From the NCBI GenBank assembly GCA_030428355.1, contig JAUIBL010000025.1, positions 1 to 58,238 on the forward strand: DNA of 58,238 nucleotides. Reading direction: 5' to 3'. The stretch's first letter is position 1. Each line of letters opens with the position of its first letter. This DNA comes from Alphaproteobacteria bacterium. Its GTDB lineage: Bacteria; Pseudomonadota; Alphaproteobacteria; Rhodobacterales; Rhodobacteraceae. Below the pieces are notes generated by a model that saw only the letters and a list, made by a program, of their open reading frames with translations, was not told the DNA's origin and did no database searches. Below are positions 9,701 to 18,290 of this stretch, one piece after another. Position numbers and translations under genes: made by a program.

Positions 9701-10045
9701 CCGGGGATTCTTTTCACCGAGGTCGAGGCGCGGTTCCGCCTGTCGCCGGATGAACTCATCCTGACCCGGTCGAGCGCAACTGGGCCGTCGATGGGGATTT
9801 CGATGGACGGCACCTACAGCCTTGGTGCGGGCCTGCTGGATTTTCAGGGCGTGCTGTCGCCGATCTTTTTCCTCAATGGTCTGGGCAGCATCTTCACCCG
9901 CAAGGGCGAGGGGTTGATCGGGTTCAACTTCACCCTGACCGGCCCGGCGGATCGGCCGGATGTCGGGGTCAATCCGCTCTCGGCCCTGACACCAGGGATG
10001 TTCCGCGAGATTTTCAGGCGGCCGCCGCCTGTGGTGGGGGAGTAG
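6749..10045 (+). CDS. AsmA/YhdP-like envelope protein (DUF3971)
   Basis: 1098-residue protein with one N-terminal membrane anchor (about residues 22-45) followed by a very long beta-rich periplasmic region full of LxLxV and FDGTLSLP-type strands. The C-terminus, from about residue 960 (LLDAISIVGLLDQLEGPGILFTEVEARFRL), is the AsmA_C-like segment. Related proteins (YhdP, TamB, AsmA) are bridge-like lipid carriers between inner and outer membrane. The start is a GTG at 6749 with only a weak ribosome site; an internal start is possible. Divergent from bcp, with an 82-base shared upstream region. Confidence 0.82.
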   Translation: MTQPEQSAPKAPAPSRRRLGRWGLRVALALLLVGLGMGWALVGRSLSAPDWVRDTVEERLAAALPGFAVLFGDVQLRLERDGRTRIILFDVDVQTAAGAPVAVLSDIEIGLALHDLIRRRVVLRDLSVSGAFVTLTRNRAGQLGLALGDAFAMDGTAPDVPTLVRQVDALLLDERLSRLQSVEADALTLRFEDARARRGWTVDGGRLRLERQNDLLRLSGDFALLGGGATATRLQLDASSTIGDTEVAFGVSLDDMPSQDIATQGPALAWLGALRAPISGSLRAAMRADGSLGPLNATLQIDAGVLQPAPDTPPIPFNSARSYFTFDPDRSQISFTELSVDSDLVRAVADGRATLADLRDGIPSQMLGQVRFSRLEAAPDTLFDAPLSLDRAEADFRLRLDPFELDLGRVWIDDAQVPLRMTGKLRASEDAWDYAIDGTVGRLSPEALLHLWPVAMAPRTRTWVVDNIDGGVIRHGQFALRSQDGPRPVVYLNAAFEEAQVRYARTLPVVRDGAGTLTLNDDRFTVRVIKGRITPPQGGDITVDGSSFVIPDTRQRPATGEVTLAGSGAIEALLSYLDSPPLSIMTRAQRPVDLLSGQVRFDGTLSLPLRRGLRLPDMVLDMRGRATQVVSDRIIPGRPLTAGALDVSVTNNRLRVSGQAELSGVPFDGSWTLPIPEPGKPQTGSTVEGIVTLSQEAARSFGVALPDGMVSGSGPAALRVDLRRGAPPEFSLSSRLDGIGLSLPPIGWSLPRGTAGNLEVAGVLSQPAQIDRLVLEGPGLAAQGTISLNGDGSLGSIDLDRVRAGDWLDAPVVLTGRGAGVPPAVRIAGGRVDLRSAPFGRGAGGGGSGGRSVPLTLSLDQLQVSNSIRLTDFRADLQSGAGLTGDFTARVNGAAPITGDAVPQGGATAFRIRSDDAGRVIREAGILRTVAGGDMTLALVPVLGRPGSYDGALTVVNTRLRDAPGIASLLDAISIVGLLDQLEGPGILFTEVEARFRLSPDELILTRSSATGPSMGISMDGTYSLGAGLLDFQGVLSPIFFLNGLGSIFTRKGEGLIGFNFTLTGPADRPDVGVNPLSALTPGMFREIFRRPPPVVGE

Positions 10046-10136
10046 GGGCGCTGACCTGTGTCTTGACGCCAACCAAGCCCATGGAATCCGCCCGATAAAT
10101 ATGTCATGCCGTTGGCAACCCGGGGATGACGGTTTC

Positions 10137-10787
10137 ATGTCCGAGGTATTGCGGACACTTCACATGACCGACTTGGCACGCCCCCAATTCGAAAGGCTCT
10201 GGCCGACTCTCCTGATGTCACTGACGCTTCCCGGCGCGGATCAGGCGAATGCCGTTCTGGCCCCGATGCTGCTTGCAGAGGATACCGGGACCGAGGACCT
10301 GACCGTGCGGTATCTCGATCAGGACATCTTTGGCCAATCGCATCCCGCCATCGGCTGGCTGCGCCAATGCTGCCACAAGGCGGTTCTTGACTACGCCGCC
10401 GAGCTGAACATGAGCTATCGCCCTGAGTTCGATATTCAGGGCTGGGCGAACATCAACCGGCGCGGGGACTATCACAACCTTCACAACCACCCGCATTCCT
10501 GGCTCTCCGGCACCTACTATGTGCAGGTCCCAAATCAATCCGAGGCGATCCGAAATCGGAGCGACCTGAATCCGGGCGAGATCAGCTTTTTCGATCCGCG
10601 TCCGCAAGCCAACATGAATGCGGTCAGGGACGATGGCCAATTCAACCCCGAGTACAGGCGACTGCCGAAGCCTGGCGAGCTGTTCCTCTGGCCAAGCTTT
10701 CTGCACCACCTTGTCCATCCCAATCTCGTGGATGAGCCCCGCGTTTCAATCTCGTTCAATGTCGTGCTGACGCGGAAGTTGCTCTGA
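10137..10787 (+). CDS. TIGR02466-family putative 2OG-Fe(II) oxygenase
   Basis: About 216 residues from the chosen ATG at 10137; an in-frame ATG at 10101 would add 12 residues. The core [31 protein letters not shown] holds the candidate iron-binding HxH, and the distal histidine and 2-oxoglutarate arginine would be in FLHHLVHPN and [12 protein letters not shown]. This matches the PF13759/TIGR02466 group of predicted dioxygenases often found in marine bacteria and phages. Substrate unknown. It precedes queA by about 80 bases on the same strand and might be co-transcribed. Confidence 0.75.
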   Translation: MSEVLRTLHMTDLARPQFERLWPTLLMSLTLPGADQANAVLAPMLLAEDTGTEDLTVRYLDQDIFGQSHPAIGWLRQCCHKAVLDYAAELNMSYRPEFDIQGWANINRRGDYHNLHNHPHSWLSGTYYVQVPNQSEAIRNRSDLNPGEISFFDPRPQANMNAVRDDGQFNPEYRRLPKPGELFLWPSFLHHLVHPNLVDEPRVSISFNVVLTRKLL

Positions 10788-10867
10788 GCGAAACGCGCTC
10801 CGCGCTTTTGTTGCCCCCGCAAGTTCGGTATGGGCTGCGGCCACAGATGCAGCAGCGGACCGGACCC

Positions 10868-11914
10868 ATGAAACTCAGCGATTTCGATTTCCACCTGCCA
10901 GACGACCTGATCGCCACGCGGCCTGCCTCGCCCCGGTCGTCGGCGCGGCTCTTGCATGCCGAGGCGGGGGGGATTGCGGACCGGATCGTGAACCAGTTGC
11001 CCGAGATCCTGCGACCCACGGACCGGCTGGTGCTGAACGACACCAAGGTGATTCCGGCGCGATTGTTCGGTGTGCGGCACCGTGTGGGCGAGGCGGGTGC
11101 GACCGAGGCGAAGATCGAGGTCACGCTGCTTGAGCCGCAGGCAGACGGGACATGGTCGGCGCTGGTCAAACCACTCAAGAAACTGCGCGAGGGGGAAGAG
11201 GTGGTGTTCTCGTCCGACCTGACGGCCCGCCTCGAAGGGCGCAGCGACGGGCAGGGGCTGTTGCGGTTCAACCTGACGGGCGACGATTTCGACGCGGCGT
11301 TGGCCGAGGCGGGGGCCATGCCCCTGCCGCCCTACATCGCGGCCAAGCGGCCTGCGGACGAGAAGGACAAGGAAGACTACCAGACCATCTGGGCGCGCAA
11401 TATGGGTGCTGTGGCGGCGCCCACGGCATCGCTGCATTTTGACGAGGCGCTGGTGGCGGCACTGCAGGCGCGCGGGGTGGGCATGAGTTTCGTCACGCTG
11501 CATGTGGGCGCGGGCACCTTCCTGCCGGTCAAGGTCGAGGATGTGACCACCCACAAGATGCACGCCGAATGGGGCCGCGTGTCCGACACCGCCGCCTCCG
11601 AGATCGCCGCGACCAAGGCCGCAGGCGGAAGGGTGATTCCGGTCGGCACCACGGCGCTGCGACTGATCGAAAGCGCGGCGCGGGGGGGCACGATCCAGCC
11701 GTGGGAAGGCGATACGGATATTTTCATCTATCCGGGGTTCGAGTTTCAGGTCACCGACGGGTTGATGACCAATTTCCACCTGCCCAAATCCACGCTGATG
11801 ATGCTGGTCTCGGCGCTGATGGGACAGGAGCGGGTGCGCGAGATCTACGCCCACGCGATCGAGAGCCGCTACCGGTTCTTTTCCTATGGCGACAGTTCGC
11901 TGCTGATCCCGTAG
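10868..11914 (+). CDS. queA: S-adenosylmethionine:tRNA ribosyltransferase-isomerase
   Basis: 348-residue QueA, which transfers and isomerises the ribosyl group of S-adenosylmethionine to preQ1 at tRNA position 34, giving epoxyqueuosine. Family landmarks are the N-terminal [55 protein letters not shown], and the C-terminal [18 protein letters not shown] with [13 protein letters not shown]. Length is normal. The start at 10868 gives the canonical N-terminus; the frame is open 20 codons further up. Confidence 0.96.
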   Translation: MKLSDFDFHLPDDLIATRPASPRSSARLLHAEAGGIADRIVNQLPEILRPTDRLVLNDTKVIPARLFGVRHRVGEAGATEAKIEVTLLEPQADGTWSALVKPLKKLREGEEVVFSSDLTARLEGRSDGQGLLRFNLTGDDFDAALAEAGAMPLPPYIAAKRPADEKDKEDYQTIWARNMGAVAAPTASLHFDEALVAALQARGVGMSFVTLHVGAGTFLPVKVEDVTTHKMHAEWGRVSDTAASEIAATKAAGGRVIPVGTTALRLIESAARGGTIQPWEGDTDIFIYPGFEFQVTDGLMTNFHLPKSTLMMLVSALMGQERVREIYAHAIESRYRFFSYGDSSLLIP

Positions 11915-12029
11915 GCCTGTCCCGTCTGCGGCATGGCATGTCGGAATTCTGTCGCTCTGGTTCTTGCGATTGTGATCCTGCTGCTCTAGCCCAGAGGCAA
12001 GGCCGCGCGAACGGACAAAGGGACAAGAC

Positions 12030-13322
12030 ATGCTGACCGTGATCCGAACCTCCTGGCCATTGCTGCTGGGCATGCTGCTTTTGATGCTGGGCAACGGTCT
12101 GCAGGGGTCGCTGCTCGGGGTGCGCGGATCGACGCTGGGCTTTTCGTCGGTCGAGATGTCGCTTGTCATGTCGGCCTATTTTGCAGGGTTTCTCATTGCG
12201 TCGCGGGTAACACCCATCATGATCCGACGCGTCGGGCATGTCAGGGTCTTTGCCGCTTTGGGGTCATTCGTGTCGGCGGCGCTGCTGCTCTTTCCGACGA
12301 TCCAGGATCCGATTGCGTGGATTCTGGGACGTGTGTTGATCGGGTTCTGCTTTTGCGGTGTCTACGTGACGGCGGAAAGCTGGCTGAACAATTCGGCCAC
12401 CAATGAAACGCGCGGTCAGGCGCTGTCGGCTTACATGATCGTGCAGATGCTGGGCATCATCATCGCGCAGGGCCTGCTCGTGGTGCCGGACCCGTCGGGA
12501 TACCTGCTGTTCGTCATTCCGTCGGTTCTGGTCTCCATCGCCTTTGCGCCGATCCTGCTGTCGATCTCGCCCACACCGGCGTTCGAAAGCACCAAGCGGA
12601 TGACGCTGGTGGAGCTGTACAAGACCTCGCCTTTGGGCTGTGTCGGCATGTTCCTGATGGGCAGCGTCTTTGCGGCGCAGTTCGGGATGGCAGCGGTCTA
12701 TGCCACCGAGGCCGGGCTGAGCATCGGGCAGATCCCGATCTTCACGGCGGCGTTTTATGTGGGCGCGCTGCTCTTCCAGTATCCGGTCGGCTGGCTGTCG
12801 GACCGGTTCGACCGCCGCGTGCTGATTGCGCTGTCGGCGCTGATTGCGGGGCTGGCGTCGCTGATGGGGATGTTCCTTGGCGGGTATTTCTATGTGCTGG
12901 TTGCCGCCGCCTTTCTGATCGGGGGGCTGTCGAACCCGCTCTATTCGCTGCTCATCGCCTATACCAACGACTTCCTGCAACACGAGGACATGGCGGCGGC
13001 CTCGGCCGGGCTGTTGTTCGTCAACGGGGTGGGGGCCATCGCGGGGCCGGTGATCATCGGTTATGCGATGCAGGTCATGGGCCCGCCGGGATATTTCATC
13101 CTGCTTGCCTTTGTTCTTCTGACCCTGACGGGCTATGCGTTCTACCGGATGACCCAGCGCCCCGCACCGTCGGCCGAGGACACCATCGCCTATCAGAGCA
13201 TGATGCCCACCGCGTCGCCGGTCACGGTTGAATTTGCATCCGAATGGGCCATCGAGACCGCCGAGGCGGAAGCTGAAGCGCAGGACAAGAGCGACGGCAA
13301 GTCAGAGACCGGCGTGAGCTGA
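12030..13322 (+). CDS. MFS transporter (YcaD-like)
   Basis: 430-residue 12-helix major facilitator. The N-terminal half resembles the YcaD group (LLLGMLLLMLGNGLQGSLLG), has the MFS loop motif at ASRVTPIMIRRVGHVRVF, and then GVYVTAESWLNNSATNETRG. The C-terminal half holds FQYPVGWLSDRFDRR. A charged acidic tail (about residues 400-430) follows the last helix. Substrate unknown. Its ATG at 12030 lies 115 bases after queA on the same strand. Confidence 0.86.
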   Translation: MLTVIRTSWPLLLGMLLLMLGNGLQGSLLGVRGSTLGFSSVEMSLVMSAYFAGFLIASRVTPIMIRRVGHVRVFAALGSFVSAALLLFPTIQDPIAWILGRVLIGFCFCGVYVTAESWLNNSATNETRGQALSAYMIVQMLGIIIAQGLLVVPDPSGYLLFVIPSVLVSIAFAPILLSISPTPAFESTKRMTLVELYKTSPLGCVGMFLMGSVFAAQFGMAAVYATEAGLSIGQIPIFTAAFYVGALLFQYPVGWLSDRFDRRVLIALSALIAGLASLMGMFLGGYFYVLVAAAFLIGGLSNPLYSLLIAYTNDFLQHEDMAAASAGLLFVNGVGAIAGPVIIGYAMQVMGPPGYFILLAFVLLTLTGYAFYRMTQRPAPSAEDTIAYQSMMPTASPVTVEFASEWAIETAEAEAEAQDKSDGKSETGVS

Positions 13323-13479
13323 GCGCGCCACCGGCGGAAATTCGCTCTATGTGTCGCTCCTGACATCAAAATTGACTGTTTCGCGATTCGTTTCTTGAGT
13401 AGCGTCATTCAAACTCGCGTTGGGCATGCTTATTTTCGGCAGGTTCACGGGAGGCTGCGCGTTGGATCGGGAGGCAGGG

Positions 13480-14058
13480 ATGATCACGCCTGAAGAGGTA
13501 TTGGGGTTTTGGCTGGACGAGGTCGGGCCGGAGGGATGGTACAAATCCGAAGAGGCGCTGGATCAGGCGATCCGTGACCGGTTCGGCGCGGCCTGGGAGG
13601 GCGCGATGGAGGGCCGTCACGCGCTGTGGCTGACCTATCCGAGCGGCGCGCTGGCCTATATCGTCCTGCTGGACCAGTTCCCGCGCAACATGTTCCGTGG
13701 GTCGGGTCGGGCCTTTGCGTCGGACAGGATCGCGCTGGCGGCGGCGAAACAGGCCATCAGCAAGAATTGGGATCTCAAGATCGACGAACCCGCGCGGCAG
13801 TTCTTCTACCTGCCGCTCATGCATTCCGAGAACCTCTGTGATCAGGATCGCTGCGTGCGCCTGATGCTGGAACGGATGCCGTTGCACGGGGCCAGCAACC
13901 TTCTGCATGCCCGTGCCCATCGCGAAGTGATCCGCAAGTTCGGCCGCTTCCCCTATCGCAACACTGCGCTGGGCCGCAATTCGACCGCGACCGAGACGGA
14001 TTACGTGAGCGGTGGTGGTTACGGCGCAACCGTGGAAGAGCTGAAAAAGGCGGGGTGA
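13480..14058 (+). CDS. DUF924 family protein
   Basis: 192-residue soluble alpha-helical protein of the DUF924 family (TPR-like fold). The conserved stretches ITPEEVLGFWLDEVG, IVLLDQFPRNMFRGS, FFYLPLMHSENL and FGRFPYRN are present. The start at 13480 is preferred over the longer open frame because GGGAGG lies a few bases before this ATG and the family begins at this point. No biochemical function is established. The stop codon lies inside the loop of a strong terminator. Confidence 0.85.
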   Translation: MITPEEVLGFWLDEVGPEGWYKSEEALDQAIRDRFGAAWEGAMEGRHALWLTYPSGALAYIVLLDQFPRNMFRGSGRAFASDRIALAAAKQAISKNWDLKIDEPARQFFYLPLMHSENLCDQDRCVRLMLERMPLHGASNLLHARAHREVIRKFGRFPYRNTALGRNSTATETDYVSGGGYGATVEELKKAG

Positions 14059-14070
14059 TCCCCGCCTTTC
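14044..14070 (+). terminator. Rho-independent terminator, bidirectional
   Basis: AAAAA, a 7-bp stem GGCGGGG/CCCCGCC with a 4-base loop that contains the TGA stop of the DUF924 gene, then TTTC. With A- and T-tracts on its two sides, it could serve both this gene and the convergent aldolase gene. Confidence 0.8.
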
Positions 14071-14098
14071 TGCTATCCTGACCTTTGCTTGCGCGGGA

Positions 14099-14986
14099 TT
14101 ACTTCGACGCGGCGAAGATCTTGTCGATGTTCTTGCCAAGTGCCGCGTTGAACTCTGCATCCGACTGTTGCCTGGACAGGCCTTCCGCCAAGGCGCGCGA
14201 GAAGCTGGCGATCATCTTGGGGTTCCGGGCCAGCCGTTCGCAGGCGTCATCGGTACTGTAGCCACCCGACAGGGCCACAACGCGCAGGACGCTGGGGTGA
14301 TCGGCCAGATCGACATAAAGCCCGTCTTCGGTCGGAATGGTGAGTTTGAGCATCACCGGCTGGTTGCAATCGAGATTGTCGAGATGTGCCGTGATTTCCT
14401 GTTTCAGGATCGCCTCGGCCTCGGCCTTGGTGGGGCTGTTGATGTCGACTTCGGGTTCGATGATCGGCACAAGGCCCGCGTTGCAGACGGTTCGGGCGAC
14501 CTCGAACTGCTGGGCGACCACGGCCTTGATGCCGGCGGCATTGGCTTCGTGAATGACCGAGCGTTCCTTGGTGCCGAAGACGCCCATGGCCTTGGCATCG
14601 GCAAGCAGCGCCTCAAGGCCCGGCATCGGCTTCATGATCTGTGCGCCGTTTGCCTTGTCCTCAAGCCCCTTGTCGATCTTCAGGAACGGCACCACGCCGC
14701 GCTTTTCCCAGAGGTAGGTGGGTACCGGCACACCTTCGACCGTGTCGCGCATGGTGCGCTCGAACAGGATCGCGCCCAGCACCTTGTCGGAGGTGAAGTC
14801 AGGCGCGGTCATGATGCGGCAGCGCATTTCGTGGATGAGGGCGAACATTTCCGCATCGCCATTATAGGCGTCTTCTTCGATGCCGTAGAGGCGCAGCGCC
14901 TTGGGGGTGGACCCGCCGCTTTGGTCAAGCGCGGCGATAAAGCCTGCGCCGGTCTTGATGCGGTCTGCCATTGCGGTGTCGGTCAT
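14099..14986 (-). CDS. Fructose-bisphosphate aldolase class I
   Basis: 295-residue class I (Schiff-base) aldolase that cleaves fructose-1,6-bisphosphate to glyceraldehyde-3-phosphate and dihydroxyacetone phosphate. Visible family features are FIAALDQSGGSTPKAL near residue 20, ILFERTMRD, GVVPFLKIDKGL, IIEPEVDI, the lysine-bearing VMLKLTIP and the phosphate-binding ALSGGYSTDDA. No metal-site pattern of class II enzymes is present. A perfect 18-bp palindrome about 78 bases upstream is a candidate operator. Confidence 0.92.
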   Translation of the reverse strand: MTDTAMADRIKTGAGFIAALDQSGGSTPKALRLYGIEEDAYNGDAEMFALIHEMRCRIMTAPDFTSDKVLGAILFERTMRDTVEGVPVPTYLWEKRGVVPFLKIDKGLEDKANGAQIMKPMPGLEALLADAKAMGVFGTKERSVIHEANAAGIKAVVAQQFEVARTVCNAGLVPIIEPEVDINSPTKAEAEAILKQEITAHLDNLDCNQPVMLKLTIPTEDGLYVDLADHPSVLRVVALSGGYSTDDACERLARNPKMIASFSRALAEGLSRQQSDAEFNAALGKNIDKIFAASK

Positions 14987-15063
14987 GTGAAATCCCCAGT
15001 CTGGAAAGGTGTGGTTGCGGTTGTCCTAGATCAGCCTTTGTCAAAAAGATAGAGGTTCGCCAG

Positions 15064-15081
15064 ACGGTTAGCGCTAACCGT
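15064..15081. promoter_or_regulatory. 18-bp perfect palindrome, LacI-type operator candidate
   Basis: ACGGTTAGCGCTAACCGT is a perfect inverted repeat with the central CG of the GTTAGCGCTAAC type bound by LacI/GalR-family repressors. It covers the TAG stop of the P450 gene and lies about 78 bases upstream of the aldolase start on the same strand, a fitting place to control the aldolase. No LacI gene lies in the window. Confidence 0.55.
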
Positions 15082-16450
15082 TGCTGTCTGTGGCGGGACT
15101 GCGCCGAGGCTGCGCCCTCAGCCAGATGCCATCGCGGGCGCGCACGGTGAGATGGGCGACGGGTTGGGGCGTTTTGCCGGGAACGGGCGCGACCTCGACC
15201 GCACGCAGCAGCAGCGACAGCAGCAGCGGGCCCTCGGCCATCGCAAAGCCCGCGCCGGGACAGACGCGGGGGCCTGCGCTGAACGGCATATAGGCGTCGC
15301 GGGCGGATTGGCGGGTGTCGTCGGATTGCCAGCGGGACGGGTCGAAGGCGTCGGGATCGTTCCAGAGTTTCGTGTGGCGGTGCAGGTGCCACGGGCTGAG
15401 CACAAGCTGCGCGGCTTTCGGGATGGCGCGTTTGCGGAAGGTCTCGGGACGTGTGGTTTCGCGCACCATCATCGGGACGGGCGGGTAAAGGCGCAGCGTT
15501 TCGCGGAACACGTCGCGGCTGATGGTCAGGCGTTTGACCTCTTTCGGATCGGTCAATGCGGCGGCCTCTTGCGCGATGCGGTCCTGCCAATCAGGGGCTG
15601 CCGCACAGCAGTAAAGCGCCCAGCCCAAGGCGCTGGCGCTGGTTTCGTGTCCGGCGAGGAAGAAGATCGTGACCTGATCGACCATTTCTGCCGCGGTAAA
15701 GCACTGGTCGGTTTCGGGGTCGGGGGTGGTCATGATCCGGGTGGCTAGATCATCGGGCGCGGTGCCGTTTGCGATGGCTTCGCGCCGCTGGTCCACAAGC
15801 TGCATGATCAGCGTGCGGATGCGTTTGGCGGCGCGTTTGGTCTCGGGGCGGTGAAATCGGGGGAACCAGCGGGGCAGGGGCACGAAGGCGGCAAGGTTTA
15901 GGATCGGCTGGCTGCGTTGGTAGGCGCGGAATTCGTGGAAGACCGCGCTCGCGATGGCGTCTTCGATGGGGATGGAAAACAGCGTGCGGAAGATCACGTC
16001 GGCGGCGGCGTGGCTGGCGATTTCCTCGATCTCGATCTCTGTGCCTTGGCCGATCTGGTCCAGCACACGGGCCACCATCGCCTGACCGGCGTCCCACATG
16101 GCGGGCAGTGACTGCGTGAGGCGTCCACGCTCGAAAGCCGGGTCGATGATGCGGCGCTGGTGGTCCCAGACGGGACCATTGGTCAGGAAGACCGATTGGC
16201 CCAAGAGGGGGCGCAGACCTTCTCTGATGCGGTCGGATTTCGGAAAATCGCGCGGTCGGTCGCGCAGGATGGTCTGCACCAAGCCCGGATCATTGGCGAG
16301 GTAGGAGCGAAAGAACGGCGTGCGGAACTCGGCCATCCACGCGCCGTAAAGCCGTTCGGGCTGGGCCGACAGGATGTCCTGCCGGAACAGTTTAAGATAG
16401 CGCAAGAGCGACACGCGGTCGGGGCGCGATATGGGCTTGGGCGGGATCAC
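15074..16450 (-). CDS. Cytochrome P450
   Basis: 458-residue heme-thiolate monooxygenase. The I-helix oxygen-binding motif is AGHETSAS, the K-helix ExxR is in FRETLRLYPP, and the heme loop is FSAGPRVCPGAG with the axial cysteine near residue 396. No membrane anchor or reductase domain is seen, so it is a soluble bacterial class I enzyme needing a separate ferredoxin and reductase. The open frame extends upstream, but I place the start at the GTG at 16450, which overlaps the upstream hydrolase stop by four bases (GTGA). Substrate unknown; linkage to the hydrolase suggests a common substrate path. Confidence 0.9.
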   Translation of the reverse strand: MIPPKPISRPDRVSLLRYLKLFRQDILSAQPERLYGAWMAEFRTPFFRSYLANDPGLVQTILRDRPRDFPKSDRIREGLRPLLGQSVFLTNGPVWDHQRRIIDPAFERGRLTQSLPAMWDAGQAMVARVLDQIGQGTEIEIEEIASHAAADVIFRTLFSIPIEDAIASAVFHEFRAYQRSQPILNLAAFVPLPRWFPRFHRPETKRAAKRIRTLIMQLVDQRREAIANGTAPDDLATRIMTTPDPETDQCFTAAEMVDQVTIFFLAGHETSASALGWALYCCAAAPDWQDRIAQEAAALTDPKEVKRLTISRDVFRETLRLYPPVPMMVRETTRPETFRKRAIPKAAQLVLSPWHLHRHTKLWNDPDAFDPSRWQSDDTRQSARDAYMPFSAGPRVCPGAGFAMAEGPLLLSLLLRAVEVAPVPGKTPQPVAHLTVRARDGIWLRAQPRRSPATDSNG

Positions 16451-17709
16451 GGGGCGGTGTTCGTGTATTTCGACACCGGCACGTCGATCCGGCTGGGCGA
16501 GGGCGCGCGGGTGGCATAGCGCTGGCCAAGGGTGCGCGGGCCTGCGGTGATCTGAAAGTAATCGTAGTCGAGCGGGTTCTCGAAGGCGCAAAGATACTGG
16601 AAATGCAGCTTGAAATACTGCCGCCGCTGCGCTGTCCACCGCTCGGGCGCCATCGTTCTGGAAAACTGCGCCGAGAAAACCACCGGCCATTGCTTGTCGA
16701 GGGTGGCAACACCCGACACGCCCACGGGGTCACAGAGGGGAAAACAGCAGCCGTCGCCCTGGGCCGTGACATCGATCCAGACGATGTCGTCCTGTTCCGA
16801 CATTGCTTGCAGATCGCGGCGCAACTCCCATGCGTCGGGCAGGAAAGACACCATGGGGATCACATGGCCGATGCTGAGGAAGGACAGCGCAGGGCGCGCG
16901 GGCAGGTTGGGGGTGGTGCGCAGGATGTCGGCAAGGATCGACACGGCGAGATGTGCGCCCGAGGAATGGCCGACGACCAGCACCTCGTCATAGTCCTGAA
17001 GCAGGGCGGTGCCGATGATACCGCGGAATTCGTCCAGCCGGGTTTGCAGCGCGGGCGGGGTTGCGCCTTTGTGGCCTGCGGAAAAGGCGTAATCGTGCAT
17101 CAGGTAATAGGCATAGATGCGGCGGTCCTGCGCTTTGAACCAGCGCAGCACAAGCACAACGATGGCGAAGAACGGTGTCCAATAGAGCAGCGATGTGCCC
17201 CAGTTAAGGACCGCACCGGGGCCGATGGCCCAGAGGATCGCGGCCCCGAACAGGGTGCCGAGGCCCCAGCCCACCAGATGTGCGGCCAGGAGCGCCGCCA
17301 GCAGTTGCAGGATCAGCACGCCGATGGGGTAGAGGGCTGCGGCCAGCGGGCCTTTGGGAAGCACGGCAAGTCGGCGCAGCGTGCCGCTGGCGATATAAAT
17401 CCAGCTTGTGCGGATCAGTTGCCAATAGGTGCCGGGGATGCTGTTCGACATGCTGTCGCGCACGATGTCGGACCAGAGCAGCACTTCGAATTCGGCGGTG
17501 ACGCGGGTGTCGTCGATCAGGGCCGAGGCGTGCCAGCCATAGGTGCCGTCCTGCAGGCTGGCCTCGACATGCAGACCGTAGCCCGAGATCTCGGCCTGCT
17601 TTGCGCCTTCGGTACGGTACAGCTCCCGATACCGGCGGGGCGGGAACGGGTCGTAGCCGGGAATGTAGAACACCTTGCGGCGGCGCACGGTCTGGGGCGA
17701 GGCGGGCAT
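16447..17709 (-). CDS. Membrane-inserted alpha/beta hydrolase-like protein
   Basis: 420-residue protein, not assigned to a named family. The N-terminus (RRRKVFYIPGYDPFPPRRYRELY) and the nucleophile-elbow motif VVGHSSGAH, with Ser near residue 249, mark an alpha/beta hydrolase. Two hydrophobic blocks at about residues 123-163 and 175-190 interrupt the fold, so it is probably anchored in the inner membrane. Possible remaining triad residues are later Asp and His, which I cannot assign. It is translationally coupled to the downstream P450 gene by a GTGA overlap. Esterase, lipase or thioesterase activity is possible, but inference only. Confidence 0.72.
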   Translation of the reverse strand: MPASPQTVRRRKVFYIPGYDPFPPRRYRELYRTEGAKQAEISGYGLHVEASLQDGTYGWHASALIDDTRVTAEFEVLLWSDIVRDSMSNSIPGTYWQLIRTSWIYIASGTLRRLAVLPKGPLAAALYPIGVLILQLLAALLAAHLVGWGLGTLFGAAILWAIGPGAVLNWGTSLLYWTPFFAIVVLVLRWFKAQDRRIYAYYLMHDYAFSAGHKGATPPALQTRLDEFRGIIGTALLQDYDEVLVVGHSSGAHLAVSILADILRTTPNLPARPALSFLSIGHVIPMVSFLPDAWELRRDLQAMSEQDDIVWIDVTAQGDGCCFPLCDPVGVSGVATLDKQWPVVFSAQFSRTMAPERWTAQRRQYFKLHFQYLCAFENPLDYDYFQITAGPRTLGQRYATRAPSPSRIDVPVSKYTNTAP

Positions 17710-17834
17710 GGGCGGACTGCTCTTGCTTTTGGGCGAGTGTAACAGTGCCGCAGAAATGCGCCAAATGTTTGGTGCCCGTCTGGCGCGGCGGGTGGTTCCG
17801 CCGATCCGGGCCGGCGGAACCGATCATCGTGCCG

Positions 17835-18002
17835 TTACTGCGAGTCTTCAACGACCGCCGGAGCGGTCTCTTCTGCGGTCGAACCGCTGCCCCACAGGTC
17901 GAACCCCCAGACAGCGGCGGCGATCAGTGCAGCCAGAACCGCTGCACCGCCACCCCACGCCCACCAGTTGGTGACCTTCGGGACCGTGATGTTCATCGAC
18001 AT
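17835..18002 (-). CDS. Small single-pass membrane protein, unknown
   Basis: 55-residue protein: a short N-terminus (MSMNITVPKVTNWWAWGGG), one hydrophobic helix of about 18 residues, then an acidic, Ser/Thr/Ala-rich tail (STAEETAPAVVEDSQ) probably in the periplasm. The start at 18002 is preferred because AGAGG lies 7 bases upstream; the open frame begins at 18023. It lies 39 bases downstream of the EF-hand gene on the same strand and is probably in one transcript with it. No family recognised. Confidence 0.6.
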   Translation of the reverse strand: MSMNITVPKVTNWWAWGGGAAVLAALIAAAVWGFDLWGSGSTAEETAPAVVEDSQ

Positions 18003-18041
18003 GGGAATGCCTCTTGGTGTCATCCGTTGCGGAAACGCCGG

Positions 18042-18290
18042 TTATTCGGCGGGTTTGACGATCAGGTTGGCCTCGAGCGCGGCCGTCAGTTCGGCCTCAT
18101 CCACCAGCCCATCGGTGCTGGTGTCGATCTGCGCAAAAAGGTCTTCCGTGAGGTCCGGGTAAGCAACGACCATTTCGTCGAACGACACGAGGTTGTCCCC
18201 ATCGGTGTCATATTCCGAAATCGCTGCAAACGTCGGTGCCGCGAACAGAGCGGCAAGCATTGCACCAACTGCTACACGACGCATTTCCAT
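18042..18290 (-). CDS. Small secreted EF-hand protein
   Basis: 82-residue precursor. A signal peptide (MEMRRVAVGAMLAALFAAPTFAA) is cleaved near residue 23. The mature part has two EF-hand loops: DTDGDNLVSFDEM near residue 28, with all canonical calcium ligands, and DTSTDGLVDEAEL near residue 56. It is therefore a periplasmic or exported calcium-binding protein. Upstream CGTCTCCTTCTG on the plus strand gives a good ribosome site (AGGAGACG) on the minus strand. Role unknown. Confidence 0.75.
   Translation of the reverse strand: MEMRRVAVGAMLAALFAAPTFAAISEYDTDGDNLVSFDEMVVAYPDLTEDLFAQIDTSTDGLVDEAELTAALEANLIVKPAE

Noticed and set aside
16451..16690. 80-residue N-terminal extension of the P450 frame
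   Set aside because: It lies inside the coupled hydrolase gene; the GTG at 16450 in a GTGA overlap starts the typical P450 N-terminus.
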